DNA of 64,000 bases from the NCBI GenBank assembly GCA_016720115.1, contig JADJXT010000002.1:620001-684000 (forward strand). The letters run 5' to 3'. This DNA is from Sphingomonadales bacterium (GTDB lineage Bacteria > Pseudomonadota > Alphaproteobacteria > Sphingomonadales > Sphingomonadaceae). A model generated the notes under the pieces. The model was given only the letters and a program-made list of their open reading frames with translations. It had not been told where the DNA came from and made no database searches. This document shows, piece after piece, positions 9,115 to 18,077 of the stretch (positions are counted from its first letter, which is position 1; the number at the start of each line of letters is the position of its first letter). A program made the position numbers and the translations under genes.

Positions 9115-9902
9115 TGTTCCCCGTAACCGTTACCGGCACGCCGCTTTCTGCCAAGCAGAGTATCGGCCTGAGCAGCGGCGAAAGCTGGACAGTGCCGGAG
9201 GAAACGCCGGTCGCCTTCGTCTTCGATCGACGGAACTATGCGGTGATGCTGGCGACACCAGCCGACCTCATCGATTTTGCCGTCGGCTTTTCGCTGACGG
9301 AGGCGATCATCGATAGTCCGGCAGATATCGCTGCACTGGATATCCACCATCTTGCGCAAGGCATCGACCTGCGACTGCACCTGAACGAGCGATGTCGGCA
9401 GCGGCTGGACCTGCGCCAGCGCCGCCGTGCGTTGCCCGGCAATGCCGGGTGTGGGCTGTGCGGTATCGAGAATGCCGAAGAGTTTTTCCAGCCGCTGCAG
9501 CCTGTTGCAGAAACGATCCGCAGACTGGCGCCCGAGGCAGTGCAGCGCGCCTTTGCCCAGTTGCCCGATCACCAGTCGCTGAATGCTGCCACACGTACCG
9601 TCCATGCCGCAGCATGGGCCGATCCGGACGGCAAAATCCTGCTGGCCCGCGAGGATGTGGGGCGGCACAATGCGCTCGATAAGCTGCTGGGCGCTCTCGC
9701 GCTCGAACGGTCTGACTTCACCTCCGGCTTTGTCGTGATGTCGAGCCGTTGTTCATACGAAATCGTCCAGAAAGCAGCGCGTATGGGCATCAACGCTATC
9801 GCCGCGCTGTCGGCACCGACTGCCTTTGCCATCCGCAAGGCCAAAGAGGCGAATATCGCAATCCACGTCCGCACTGGAGAGGGAGCCGCTTCCGTCGCCT
9901 GA
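9114..9902 (+). CDS. fdhD: Formate dehydrogenase sulfurtransferase
   Basis: 262 residues from the GTG at 9114, sharing one base with the fdsA stop. FdhD (FdsC in this operon type) carries sulfur from a cysteine desulfurase to the Mo-bisMGD cofactor before insertion into the alpha subunit. The transfer motif CGLCG near residue 118 is intact, and REDVGRHNALDK, diagnostic of the family, follows. The usual fdsGBACD operon ends with a small fdsD; only 134 bases follow here before the next gene and no fdsD-like frame is visible. Confidence 0.93.
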   Translation: MFPVTVTGTPLSAKQSIGLSSGESWTVPEETPVAFVFDRRNYAVMLATPADLIDFAVGFSLTEAIIDSPADIAALDIHHLAQGIDLRLHLNERCRQRLDLRQRRRALPGNAGCGLCGIENAEEFFQPLQPVAETIRRLAPEAVQRAFAQLPDHQSLNAATRTVHAAAWADPDGKILLAREDVGRHNALDKLLGALALERSDFTSGFVVMSSRCSYEIVQKAARMGINAIAALSAPTAFAIRKAKEANIAIHVRTGEGAASVA

Positions 9903-10036
9903 CCGAAGGCGGGCATAGCGATGCCCACATACGTATACCATCGCCCATACAGTTGTCAGTGGCCGGCTTTGCCGCAATGAATGCGGCAAGAACGGCAAGG
10001 CTGCGCCGATGCGGTCAAAGGATGAGGAGTTTAGCG

Positions 10037-12076
10037 ATGCAAAAATGGGCCATTCAGACTGCCGTGGCGGCATTACTCGCACATGGCGCGGTTCAAGGCG
10101 CGCCTCTGGCCACGGGAAGCTCGCCCGACGGATCGATCACCGTTTCGGTGGAGGTCGATGGAGACGGCAGAGCCAACTACAGCATCAGCCGCAAGGGCAA
10201 ATTGCTGCTCGCGCCGTCCAAGCTCGGCTTTATCCTGACCGACAGTTACGACATGGTGCGCGGCTTCAAATTCGAGAGCGCCGAAAACAGGCCGACCGTC
10301 GACGAAAAGTGGGAACAGCCCTGGGGCGAACGCCGCTTCGTGCGCAACCATTATAATGATCTGATCGTCCGGTTCCGCCAGCAGACCTATCTGAAGCGCG
10401 CGATGAATGTGCGCTTCCGCATCTATGACAATGGCGTCGGCTTCCGTTACGAGATTCCGGAGCAGGAAAATCTCAAGACGATGAAGATCGCCGACGAGAT
10501 GACCGAGTTCACCATCGCCGCCCCCGGCACCGCCTGGTGGGTGACTGGCGGCGAATGGAACCGGTACGAACAGATTTACCAGAAGACGCCGATCGACGGT
10601 GTTTCGACCGCGCACACGCCGATCACCATGCGGCTCGACGATGGCACGCATCTCTCGTTCCATGAAGCCGCGCTGGTCGATTATGCGGGCTTCTGGATGA
10701 AGCGTGTCGAGGGGCACAGCTTCCGCACCACCCTCGCCCCTTCGTCGCAAGGGCCGCGCGTCGTGCGCGACACGCCCTTTGCCACGCCCTGGCGCGCGAT
10801 CCGCATCGGCGACAGTGCGGCAAGCCTTGTCGAGAATGATCTCGAACTCAACCTCAACGAACCCAACAAGCTGGGCGATGTCAGCTGGTTCCGCCCGCAA
10901 AAATATGTCGGCATCTGGTGGGGGATGATTTCGGGCAAGTGGAGCTGGGCCGAGGGCCCGAACCACGGCGCCACCACCGCGCGCACCAAGGAGCATATCG
11001 ACTTTGCTGCAAAGCACGGCTTTGGCGGCGTGCTGGTCGAGGGCTGGAACAAGGGCTGGAACGGCGAATGGTTCGGCCATGGCGACGAATTCAGGTTCAC
11101 CGAAGCGACCCCCGATTTCGACCTGAAGGAAGTTACCGACTATGCCCGCAAAAAGGGCGCCAGGCTGATCGGGCATCATGAAACTGGCGGTAATATAGAT
11201 GTTTATGAGGCACAGCTCGAAGATGCCATGAAGCTTTACAGCACGCTTGGCGTGAATATCGTCAAGACCGGCTATGTCGCCGATGCCGGCGGTATCATCG
11301 CCCCAGGTGACAGGCCCGGCGAGGTGCGCAAGGAATGGCACGACGGCCAGCGTCAGGTGCAGCATCATCTGAAGGTCGTAGAGACGGCAGCGAAACACAA
11401 AATTGCGGTCAACCCGCACGAGCCCGTGAAGGATACCGGCCTGCGCCGCACCTATCCCAACTGGGTCGCGCGCGAGGGTGCGCGCGGCATGGAGTATAAC
11501 GCGTGGGGCCAGTTCGCGAACGGGCCCGACCATGAGCCGACCTTGGTTTATACCCGGATGCTTTCGGGGCCGATGGATTTCACCCCCGGCGTGCTTTCGC
11601 TGAGCAGCCCGACGGGCAACGCGCTCGCCTCCACCCGCGCCAAGCAGCTGGGCCTGTATCTGGCGCTTTACTCGCCGATCCAGATGGCGGCCGATCTCAT
11701 CGAAAATCTGGCCAATTATCCGAAGGAACTGGCGTTCATATCGAAGGTTCCGGCGGACTGGGCGGAATCGAGGCTGATTGCGGGCGAGGTCGGCGATTTC
11801 GCCATATTCGCACGCAAGGACCGCAACAGCGCGGACTGGTATGCCGGCGGGGTCAACGATGCCACGGCACGCACCGTCGAAATCGATTTCGCCTTCCTCG
11901 AACCGGGCAAACAGTATCGCGCAACGATCTACAGGGACGCGCCAGATGCCACCTATCTCACCGAAGCGCGGCACAATATCGCCTATGAGACAAAAACCGT
12001 GAAGCAGGGGGACAAAATGCAGGTCTGGCTCGCTCCGGGCGGCGGCTTCGCGGCAAGGCTGGAGCCGGCGCGCTAG
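10037..12076 (+). CDS. Secreted GH97 glycoside hydrolase (alpha-glucosidase-like, inverting type)
   Basis: 679 residues from the ATG at 10037 behind GAGGAG; the first ~22 residues are a signal peptide ending GAVQGA. Family GH97 is recognised by NPHEPVKDTGLRRTYPN and AREGARGMEYNAW. Glutamates 462, 480 and 486 have exactly the spacing of SusB E508 (base), E526 (calcium ligand) and E532 (acid). The KTGYV segment lacks the Asp that is the nucleophile in retaining members, so an inverting alpha-glucosidase is expected, probably periplasmic. No SusC/SusD partners are adjacent. Specificity is inferred. Confidence 0.88.
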   Translation: MQKWAIQTAVAALLAHGAVQGAPLATGSSPDGSITVSVEVDGDGRANYSISRKGKLLLAPSKLGFILTDSYDMVRGFKFESAENRPTVDEKWEQPWGERRFVRNHYNDLIVRFRQQTYLKRAMNVRFRIYDNGVGFRYEIPEQENLKTMKIADEMTEFTIAAPGTAWWVTGGEWNRYEQIYQKTPIDGVSTAHTPITMRLDDGTHLSFHEAALVDYAGFWMKRVEGHSFRTTLAPSSQGPRVVRDTPFATPWRAIRIGDSAASLVENDLELNLNEPNKLGDVSWFRPQKYVGIWWGMISGKWSWAEGPNHGATTARTKEHIDFAAKHGFGGVLVEGWNKGWNGEWFGHGDEFRFTEATPDFDLKEVTDYARKKGARLIGHHETGGNIDVYEAQLEDAMKLYSTLGVNIVKTGYVADAGGIIAPGDRPGEVRKEWHDGQRQVQHHLKVVETAAKHKIAVNPHEPVKDTGLRRTYPNWVAREGARGMEYNAWGQFANGPDHEPTLVYTRMLSGPMDFTPGVLSLSSPTGNALASTRAKQLGLYLALYSPIQMAADLIENLANYPKELAFISKVPADWAESRLIAGEVGDFAIFARKDRNSADWYAGGVNDATARTVEIDFAFLEPGKQYRATIYRDAPDATYLTEARHNIAYETKTVKQGDKMQVWLAPGGGFAARLEPAR

Positions 12077-12144
12077 AGCCGTTTCTGTGGCACATGCGAA
12101 TCCGCCCTGTCAGGCAAATATTTTGGTGCAAAAGCATTGAAAAG

Positions 12145-12220
12145 TGGTGCCTCGGGGCGGATTCGAACCACCGACACGCGGATTTTCAATCCGCTGCTCT
12201 ACCAACTGAGCTACCGAGGC
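12145..12220 (-). tRNA. tRNA-Phe (GAA)
   Basis: 76 bases with encoded CCA (complement of 12145-12147). The acceptor arms GCCTCGG/CCGAGGC pair perfectly, the T-loop TTCGAAT is canonical, and the anticodon loop reads TTGAAAA, giving GAA. It lies downstream of yacG on the same strand with its own promoter-like sequence. Confidence 0.97.
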
Positions 12221-12261
12221 GTCTGGCGGCACAAACATCTGCACCGCGTTTTGGAGCGCCG

Positions 12262-12291
12262 CCTATAGGCAGGGCGACCGGCGCTTGTCCA
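12262..12291 (-). promoter_or_regulatory. Likely sigma70 promoter of tRNA-Phe
   Basis: On the minus strand TGGACA (12291-12286) and TATAGG (12267-12262) are separated by 18 bases, about 40 bases upstream of the tRNA. Five of six -35 bases and four of six -10 bases match consensus. TATAGG also appears in the carD and purS promoters of this window. Confidence 0.5.
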
Positions 12292-12300
12292 GCCCCAAAT

Positions 12301-12474
12301 TCACACCTCTTCAGGGAAATCCGGGTCAGCAGGCGGCCCTTTGAAGCGATAGCCTTCGCCGAGCCATTGTAGCAAGTCCCTGTCCTTGCATCCCTTGCTA
12401 CAAAAAGGCTTGTGTTCGACTGCTTCGGGCTTTCCGCAGAGCGGGCATGTGGCGGTTTTAGCTTTGGCTGACAT
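12301..12474 (-). CDS. yacG: DNA gyrase inhibitor YacG (zinc protein)
   Basis: 57 residues from the ATG at 12474; the frame is open further 5', but that lies within the RNase gene. Four zinc-binding cysteines form CPLCGK and FCSKGC, then DLLQWLGEGYR, the family signature. YacG binds GyrB and blocks gyrase supercoiling in E. coli. It overlaps the end of the RNase E/G gene by 17 bases and is the last gene of a maf-rng-yacG cluster. Confidence 0.9.
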   Translation of the reverse strand: MSAKAKTATCPLCGKPEAVEHKPFCSKGCKDRDLLQWLGEGYRFKGPPADPDFPEEV

Positions 12475-13552
12475 GCACATGCCCATAACCGCGCACGGAC
12501 GAATCGGAAACCAGTTCAATCGTAACGCCCAGCTGTTTTTGAAGCGCAGCGACTATATCGGGCCAATCGCGCAGCAATGCGATGACGGCGGGTGATGCGA
12601 CCAGTTGCCGCGTGCCATATCCTGTCGAGCGTGCGGCAGCGCGCAGCAACGCCACAGCCCGGCTTTCTTCAGACAGCTGCCCCGGCCTGGTGGCGCAGAG
12701 AATTTCCGCGATTGAAGCGCGCGCGCGCGGACGGACGATTTGCGCGAAGCCGAAACCGTTTACCGCAGTGCGCTCGTGCGGCCCCAGCGTGCCGCATGCT
12801 TCGCCAAGCGCGGCATCGACCGCCTGGCGCGCGCTCCGGTCGGGCATGGCGAGGAAATCGATTCCGATCTGGCCTCCAATATCGAACAGCCGCAGCAACG
12901 ACGGGATTTCACGAGCAGCGGCCAGGTTGATGGCAACAGGATCGCCGCTGCCGTCTATATCGATCATCGTCATGGCCCGGGTGCGCTCAATCGACAGCTG
13001 GCCATTTGCGATTGCAGCTTCGCCTGTAACCGCAATCTGCTCCAGCTCGTCAAAATCGACAGCATCGAAAGCAGCTGGATCGCACTGCACCGAAATGCCC
13101 GCCCCGGCGAGTAAAGTGCTGAGCGTTTGGTGGGCAATCTGGCTTTGGACGAAGATGATTTCAACACCCGATGCAGCGGCGACCGCGCCAAAGCGCGACC
13201 CATTTTGCGATGCGACATCATCTAGCGCAATGTCCGCGCATGGCCTGCAAGTTGCGCGTTTCCAGCGCCCCGGCTCCGGCAGCGGCGGACGACCGATTTC
13301 AACCGCCAGCCTTGCTCCTGCGGACAGGACGGGTGCAGGTTCCAAAATGGCCTCCACATCGTCCTCCAGATGGACCAGCGCCTTTTTCGGGCCGATATAT
13401 TCGGCAATTCGCGCAACACGGATATCACCTGCATAAGTGGAGGCGAAGGCCCCTACGGTTCGCAATAGCCGAAACTCGACCGGTCGGCCATTTCCCATCA
13501 GCGCCATTCGATGCTCGCCGGGATGAATCTCCCAAAGCAGGTGCGGCTTCAT
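12458..13552 (-). CDS. rng: Ribonuclease E/G family protein (short form)
   Basis: 364 residues from the ATG at 13552, which overlaps the maf stop (ATGA). The S1-like region (YAGDIRVARIAEYI) is N-terminal. The two catalytic metal-binding aspartates of RNase E/G are in MIDIDG and IGIDFLAM. E. coli RNase G has 489 residues; here I see no CPxC zinc-link, so oligomerisation may differ. It probably processes rRNA and mRNA 5' ends. The symbol is by family, not by proven orthology. Confidence 0.82.
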   Translation of the reverse strand: MKPHLLWEIHPGEHRMALMGNGRPVEFRLLRTVGAFASTYAGDIRVARIAEYIGPKKALVHLEDDVEAILEPAPVLSAGARLAVEIGRPPLPEPGRWKRATCRPCADIALDDVASQNGSRFGAVAAASGVEIIFVQSQIAHQTLSTLLAGAGISVQCDPAAFDAVDFDELEQIAVTGEAAIANGQLSIERTRAMTMIDIDGSGDPVAINLAAAREIPSLLRLFDIGGQIGIDFLAMPDRSARQAVDAALGEACGTLGPHERTAVNGFGFAQIVRPRARASIAEILCATRPGQLSEESRAVALLRAAARSTGYGTRQLVASPAVIALLRDWPDIVAALQKQLGVTIELVSDSSVRGYGHVHVSQS

Positions 13553-14118
13553 TCCACCGGATAGCCCGATGCCCGAAGCAAAGCCCGGGTCTCGTAAAGC
13601 GGCAAGCCGACCACGCCCGAATGGCTGCCCGACATCCAATCTATTAGCGCCTCTGCCCGGCCCTGAATGGCATAGCCGCCGGCTTTGCCAAGCCCCTCGC
13701 CGCTGGCGACATAGGATGCGATCTCTGCGGGGCTGAGACGTTTGAAACGGACGATGCTGTCGCTGATGCGGCTGCGCGCGCGGCCCTGCGCATCGATTAC
13801 GCAGACCGCGCTCAAGACATGGTGGCGACGCCCGCTAAGCAGTTCGAGGAAACCGCTCTGCATGGCTTCATCACTGGCTTGCGGCAATATCCGCCTGCCA
13901 ACGGCCACGGTCGTGTCGCCTGCGACAACAATTTCATCAGCTTCATGCGGCACCGCGTGCGCCTTTTCGACGGCCATGCGCAGCGCATAGACGCGTGCCA
14001 ATTCGCCCTTGCGAGGGGTTTCGTCGATATCGGGGGATGCAACACGATCCGGCACCACACCGATGCGTGACAGCAGGTCGCGGCGGCGGGGGGAGGAAGA
14101 GGCGAGAACAAGCCGCAA
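13549..14118 (-). CDS. maf: Maf-type nucleoside triphosphate pyrophosphatase
   Basis: 189 residues beginning RLVLASSSPRRRDLL, the Maf signature; VVAGDTTVAV and a later YAIQGRAE are also conserved. Maf proteins hydrolyse dTTP/UTP or modified nucleotides to monophosphates, limiting misincorporation. First of the overlapping maf-rng-yacG genes, 11 bases after infA on the same strand. Confidence 0.93.
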   Translation of the reverse strand: MRLVLASSSPRRRDLLSRIGVVPDRVASPDIDETPRKGELARVYALRMAVEKAHAVPHEADEIVVAGDTTVAVGRRILPQASDEAMQSGFLELLSGRRHHVLSAVCVIDAQGRARSRISDSIVRFKRLSPAEIASYVASGEGLGKAGGYAIQGRAEALIDWMSGSHSGVVGLPLYETRALLRASGYPVE

Positions 14119-14129
14119 GGGCCGCCGCC

Positions 14130-14348
14130 TTATTTGAAACGATAAGTGATCCGGCCCTTGGTCAGATCATAAGGGGTCATTTCGCAGAGCACCTCGTCAC
14201 CGACGAGCACGCGAATGCGGTTTTTGCGCATCTTGCCAGCTGTATGGCCCAGCACTTCGTGGCCATTTTCCAGTTCAACACGGAACATCGCGTTGGGCAG
14301 CAGCTCGCGCACCGTTCCGCGCATTTCGATCAGTTCTTCTTTTGCCAT
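14130..14348 (-). CDS. infA: Translation initiation factor IF-1
   Basis: 72 residues, the normal IF-1 size, a single OB-fold: [16 protein letters not shown], then [23 protein letters not shown] in the family pattern. It binds the ribosomal A site during initiation. A TATAGG motif sits only 6 bases upstream of the ATG, but no convincing -35 goes with it. It heads the infA-maf-rng-yacG run and is divergent from the TonB receptor. Confidence 0.97.
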   Translation of the reverse strand: MAKEELIEMRGTVRELLPNAMFRVELENGHEVLGHTAGKMRKNRIRVLVGDEVLCEMTPYDLTKGRITYRFK

Positions 14349-14530
14349 TCGGCCCCTATAAATTTGAATGAGTTCTACGTGCGAGCGCCCTTAGGCCTTT
14401 TGTCACAAAAAGGGAAGAGCGCGCGGATAATCGCTGTTCGTCGAAGATTATAGGCTTTTTGCCCGATAGCTGCGACAAATTGTGACATCTACGGGCTGTA
14501 ACTGCGACAGGTGAACGCCATAAAGGCACC

Positions 14531-14558
14531 GCAACAAAGAATATGCAACAAAGAATAT
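14531..14558. repeat. 14-base perfect tandem duplication
   Basis: GCAACAAAGAATAT occurs twice head to tail (14531-14544 and 14545-14558), ending 13 bases before the ATG of the TonB receptor. It lies in its 5' leader or promoter. Confidence 0.95.
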
Positions 14559-14571
14559 AACGGAACCAGAT

Positions 14572-17235
14572 ATGTCCTCCCCCCGCCTTGCTTTACTATC
14601 ATCCAGCCTGTTTGCGCTCGCAGCCAGCCTGCCGACACCTGCTTTTGCCGGCACGGCTGGCGAAGAAATGCTTGAAGCGCCCGAAAATCCGGCCCCGGCA
14701 GTCGAAGCCGGGGGGACAGAAGAAGAAGCGGCAACGCCAGACATCATCGTAACGGCGACGCGGCTGCCCGGTTCTATCGACACCGATGCGCCGCCAATCG
14801 ACGAATTATCCGAGGGCGATATTGCCGCCATCGGCGCCTCTTCGATAAACGATCTGTTGTCTGCAATCGCGCCCCAGGCTGGCTCGGGCCGTGGCCGCGG
14901 CGGTGACGGACCACCGGTTATCCTGCTCAACGGACAGCGTGTCTCCAGTTTCCGTGAATTGCGCGACCTGCCTCCCGAAGCAATCCGCCAGGTGCAGATA
15001 TTCCCCGAAGAGGTCGCGCTGAAATATGGCTTCCGTCCTGACCAGCGCGTCGTGAACTTCATTCTGAAACCCGATTTCGCGTCATTCAATGTCGAACATG
15101 ATTTCGAAATGCCCGAGAAAGGCGGTTTCACGACCAAGGAGTTCGAAACCACCTTCACCCGCATCGGCACCAATAACCGGCTGAATATTGACGCCGAGTT
15201 TGAGAGCAGCAGCCGGATTACCGAGGATGAACGTGAGATCATTCCCACCAGCGCGTCTGCGCCCTATGCGTTGATCGGGAATGTCACCGGCACCGGTGCT
15301 GGCGGCGAGATCGATCCCGCCTTGAGCGCGCTTGCCGGACAGATCGTGACCGTTGCGGCAGTTCCTTCAAACCCGACGCTTGCAGGCTTTGCAGGCAGCG
15401 CCAATGCAGCCGCAGCGGGCGACATTGGTGCCTTCCGAACCTTGCAGCCCAGTTCGCAGCGCTTTTCGACCAACGCAACCTGGAGCAAGGTGCTTGGCGC
15501 GCAGACCAATCTGTCGATCAACGGACGTTTTGAGGTGCAGGATCAGCACAGCCTGCTCGGCCTGCCATATGCCAGCCTTGTGGTTCCGGCTTCCAACCCC
15601 TTCTCGCCCTTTGCGACCGATGTTACGCTGAACCGCTATTTCGCCGATCCACGCCCGCTTACCCGCGATGTGAAGACGCAAACCGCGCAGGGCGGTGTGT
15701 CGTTCAACACCATGCTGCGTGACTGGCGGCTTGCCCTCACCGGCGATTACACGCTGGTCGATACCGAAACGGTGACGCAGACCAATGGTGATTACACCGA
15801 TCTTCGCGCCGGAATAGCGGCAGGCACGATCAACCCCTTTGCCGCCGATCTGGGCAGCAACCCCCTCTTTGTCGCGCCGGACACAGCGGATAGCACCACT
15901 GGCACCCTCTCGCTGCGCAGCACCTTTTCAGGCACCTTGTTCGAGCTGCCATCGGGCGAAGTGCAGATGACGATCCGCAACGGTTATGACCGCCAGACGA
16001 TCGACAGCACTGCCTCTCGTCGCGGCGTGGTTTCTGCGGTCGGGCTCAACCGTGACAATATCAACAGCGCCTTCAACGTCGAAATCCCTTTGGTCGATCG
16101 GGGTGTGGGTGCGCTGGGCGGAATTGGCGACTTTTCCGTCAATGGCAATATGGGCTTTTCCGATCTGTCGGATTTCGGCACGCTGATCGAATATGGTGCC
16201 GGATTGCGCTGGTCACCCATCGAAGGGCTTTCGTTGTCTGCCTCCATCATCGGGGACGAAAATGCACCCGGCCTTGGCCAATTGGGCAACCCGACCATCA
16301 TCACCCCCAATGTCGCCTATTATGATTTCGCGCGCGGCGAGAGCCGCTTCATCGATCTGGTGACGGGCGGAAACCCTGCCCTTCTCGCTGAAAGCCGAAA
16401 GGATCTGAAAATCGGGCTCGACTGGGCACCAAGGTTCATCGACGGTTTCAGCCTGCAGGTAGAATATTTCAAAAACAAGAGCGAGAATACGACTTCCTCT
16501 TTCCCGCTGCTCACCCCCGAAATCGAAGCCGCCTTTCCCGGCCGGGTCACGCGCGATGCCAACGGACAATTGATCCGGCTCGACCAGCGCCCGGTGAACT
16601 TTGCCGAGGAACGCTCCGAACGCATCCGCTGGGGCTTCAACATGTCCGGTCCGATCGGCAAGCAGCAACAGCGCGGCCCCGGTGCCGGAGGTGGCGGACG
16701 TGGCCCCGGCGGTGGACGCGGACCAGGCATGATGCCCGGTGGCGGGCCGCCCAGCCGCTGGCAGCTTGCGCTCTACCATACCTATCGCATCAAGGACGAA
16801 ATCCTGATTGCGCCCGGCATCCCCGTGCTTGACCTGCTCGATGGCTCGGCCACCAGCAGTCTGGGCGGCTCACCACGGCATGAACTGTCGCTCAATAGCG
16901 GCGTGTTCCTGAAAGGCATCGGCATACGTTTCGAGGGCAGCTATCGCGGCGCCACGCGCGCCAATGGCAGCGGTCTTCCGGGCAGCAGCGATCTTTATTT
17001 CAGCGACCAGTTCAGCCTCAACAGCTTCCTGTTCGTCAGCCTCGATCAGCGTGGCGATCTGACAAAAAAGATACCTTTCCTGAAGGGCAGCCGCATCGCC
17101 TTCCGCGTCGAAAATGTGCTCAACGACTATATCAAGGTGCGCGATAATACAGGCGCGACGCCGCTGAGTTACCAGCGCGGTTTCCTCGATCCGCAGGGTC
17201 GCATGTTCGAACTCAGCTTCCGCAAGCGGTTCTAA
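14572..17235 (+). CDS. TonB-dependent receptor with glycine-rich segment
   Basis: 887 residues. A signal peptide ends at about residue 26 (TPAFAGT), followed by a Glu/Ala-rich stretch and a TonB-box-like DIIVTATR. The plug (VILLNGQRVSS, then PEEVALKYGFRPDQRVVNFIL) and a long beta-barrel follow, finishing in FELSFRKRF with a terminal aromatic residue. An outer-membrane active importer; substrate unknown. Residues around 701-725 are almost only Gly, Pro and Arg, probably an extracellular loop. The 3' end overlaps the convergent JmjC-like gene by four bases. Confidence 0.88.
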   Translation: MSSPRLALLSSSLFALAASLPTPAFAGTAGEEMLEAPENPAPAVEAGGTEEEAATPDIIVTATRLPGSIDTDAPPIDELSEGDIAAIGASSINDLLSAIAPQAGSGRGRGGDGPPVILLNGQRVSSFRELRDLPPEAIRQVQIFPEEVALKYGFRPDQRVVNFILKPDFASFNVEHDFEMPEKGGFTTKEFETTFTRIGTNNRLNIDAEFESSSRITEDEREIIPTSASAPYALIGNVTGTGAGGEIDPALSALAGQIVTVAAVPSNPTLAGFAGSANAAAAGDIGAFRTLQPSSQRFSTNATWSKVLGAQTNLSINGRFEVQDQHSLLGLPYASLVVPASNPFSPFATDVTLNRYFADPRPLTRDVKTQTAQGGVSFNTMLRDWRLALTGDYTLVDTETVTQTNGDYTDLRAGIAAGTINPFAADLGSNPLFVAPDTADSTTGTLSLRSTFSGTLFELPSGEVQMTIRNGYDRQTIDSTASRRGVVSAVGLNRDNINSAFNVEIPLVDRGVGALGGIGDFSVNGNMGFSDLSDFGTLIEYGAGLRWSPIEGLSLSASIIGDENAPGLGQLGNPTIITPNVAYYDFARGESRFIDLVTGGNPALLAESRKDLKIGLDWAPRFIDGFSLQVEYFKNKSENTTSSFPLLTPEIEAAFPGRVTRDANGQLIRLDQRPVNFAEERSERIRWGFNMSGPIGKQQQRGPGAGGGGRGPGGGRGPGMMPGGGPPSRWQLALYHTYRIKDEILIAPGIPVLDLLDGSATSSLGGSPRHELSLNSGVFLKGIGIRFEGSYRGATRANGSGLPGSSDLYFSDQFSLNSFLFVSLDQRGDLTKKIPFLKGSRIAFRVENVLNDYIKVRDNTGATPLSYQRGFLDPQGRMFELSFRKRF

Positions 17236-18077
17236 CCCGCCCTTTTAAGCTTTCGGATGAAGCGCCAGGCATAGGCCTTTGCCTTGTTCTGCGCCGGGTA
17301 GCGGCCTGGCGCCCGCGGACGCATGCCTGATTTGCGCAAGATGCTGTTGAATGCCCGCGCATCGGCCTCGGCATAGCTCCAGTCGCTGCGCCAGGTGATC
17401 GACAGCGAGATTGACGGGTCGGGTCCGACCTTCACATGGTGCGGGGCCATCACCGGCACGAATACCGCCTCACCAGGCTCAAGGCTCCAATCGGTTGCCC
17501 CCTCTGCCAGCTCCTCGCGCCAAACGAGGTTGCGGTGCCCGCCGGTATGATAGCCCTCATGCGTTTCATCCGGCGCATAGTCCGGATTACCCGCCGGAAA
17601 CTGGGTCATCGTCTTGCTGCCCTTCAATTGCAGCAGGATGTTGTGCTCCGGATCAAAATGATAGGGCGTGACCGCGTCAGGCGACGACACAAAGATAAAG
17701 CCTTGCGGCATCAGCATCGCGCCGGTCTTGGCCTCGATAACAGGCTTCAATTCACCCAGGAGATCGAGCAGCAGCGCGCGATATTCCGGTACCTGTTCAA
17801 TGTTCTTGAGCACCGCCCAGCTGCGGCATGTATCGACTTTGCGGATGGTGTCGCCAATGGAAAGACCGTTAGCGATATCCGAATTCGGATCGACACCGGT
17901 CGGCAGATCGCCCCTGTTATATTCGATCGATGCGGCCGGCAGCCCCTCACCAAGTTGCGCCAACGCCTCAAGCGTCAGCAGCGAATGGTCGCGCAGATTG
18001 TGCCGCAAACGATGCGGCATTTCAGGATAGTTACGCGCAAATTCTGCGCGCGCATCTTCATTGAAAATCTGGGTCAT
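17232..18077 (-). CDS. JmjC/cupin-like putative 2-oxoglutarate/Fe(II) oxygenase
   Basis: 281 residues of the cupin-like/JmjC family. The metal motif HxD is visible in PYHFDPEH and the distal histidine in MAPHHVKVG, with the double-stranded beta-helix between them. Such proteins are often protein or peptide hydroxylases; the substrate is unknown. The start overlaps the stop of the upstream acyltransferase gene as ATGA (18074-18077), so the two probably form an operon and may act on the same target. Confidence 0.75.
   Translation of the reverse strand: MTQIFNEDARAEFARNYPEMPHRLRHNLRDHSLLTLEALAQLGEGLPAASIEYNRGDLPTGVDPNSDIANGLSIGDTIRKVDTCRSWAVLKNIEQVPEYRALLLDLLGELKPVIEAKTGAMLMPQGFIFVSSPDAVTPYHFDPEHNILLQLKGSKTMTQFPAGNPDYAPDETHEGYHTGGHRNLVWREELAEGATDWSLEPGEAVFVPVMAPHHVKVGPDPSISLSITWRSDWSYAEADARAFNSILRKSGMRPRAPGRYPAQNKAKAYAWRFIRKLKRAG

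Noticed and set aside
9911..9987. Two 6-bp hairpins between fdhD and GH97
   Set aside because: Short stems without T runs; could be chance.
10073..11974. Minus-strand open frame of 633 codons opposite GH97
   Set aside because: GH97 motifs are on the plus strand; the other strand shows no family features.
12094..12372. Plus-strand frame over tRNA-Phe
   Set aside because: Translated tRNA sequence; no ribosome site.
14349..14360. Leaderless infA mRNA from a TATAGG six bases before the ATG
   Set aside because: No matching -35, and AGGGG just before the ATG could serve as a ribosome site.
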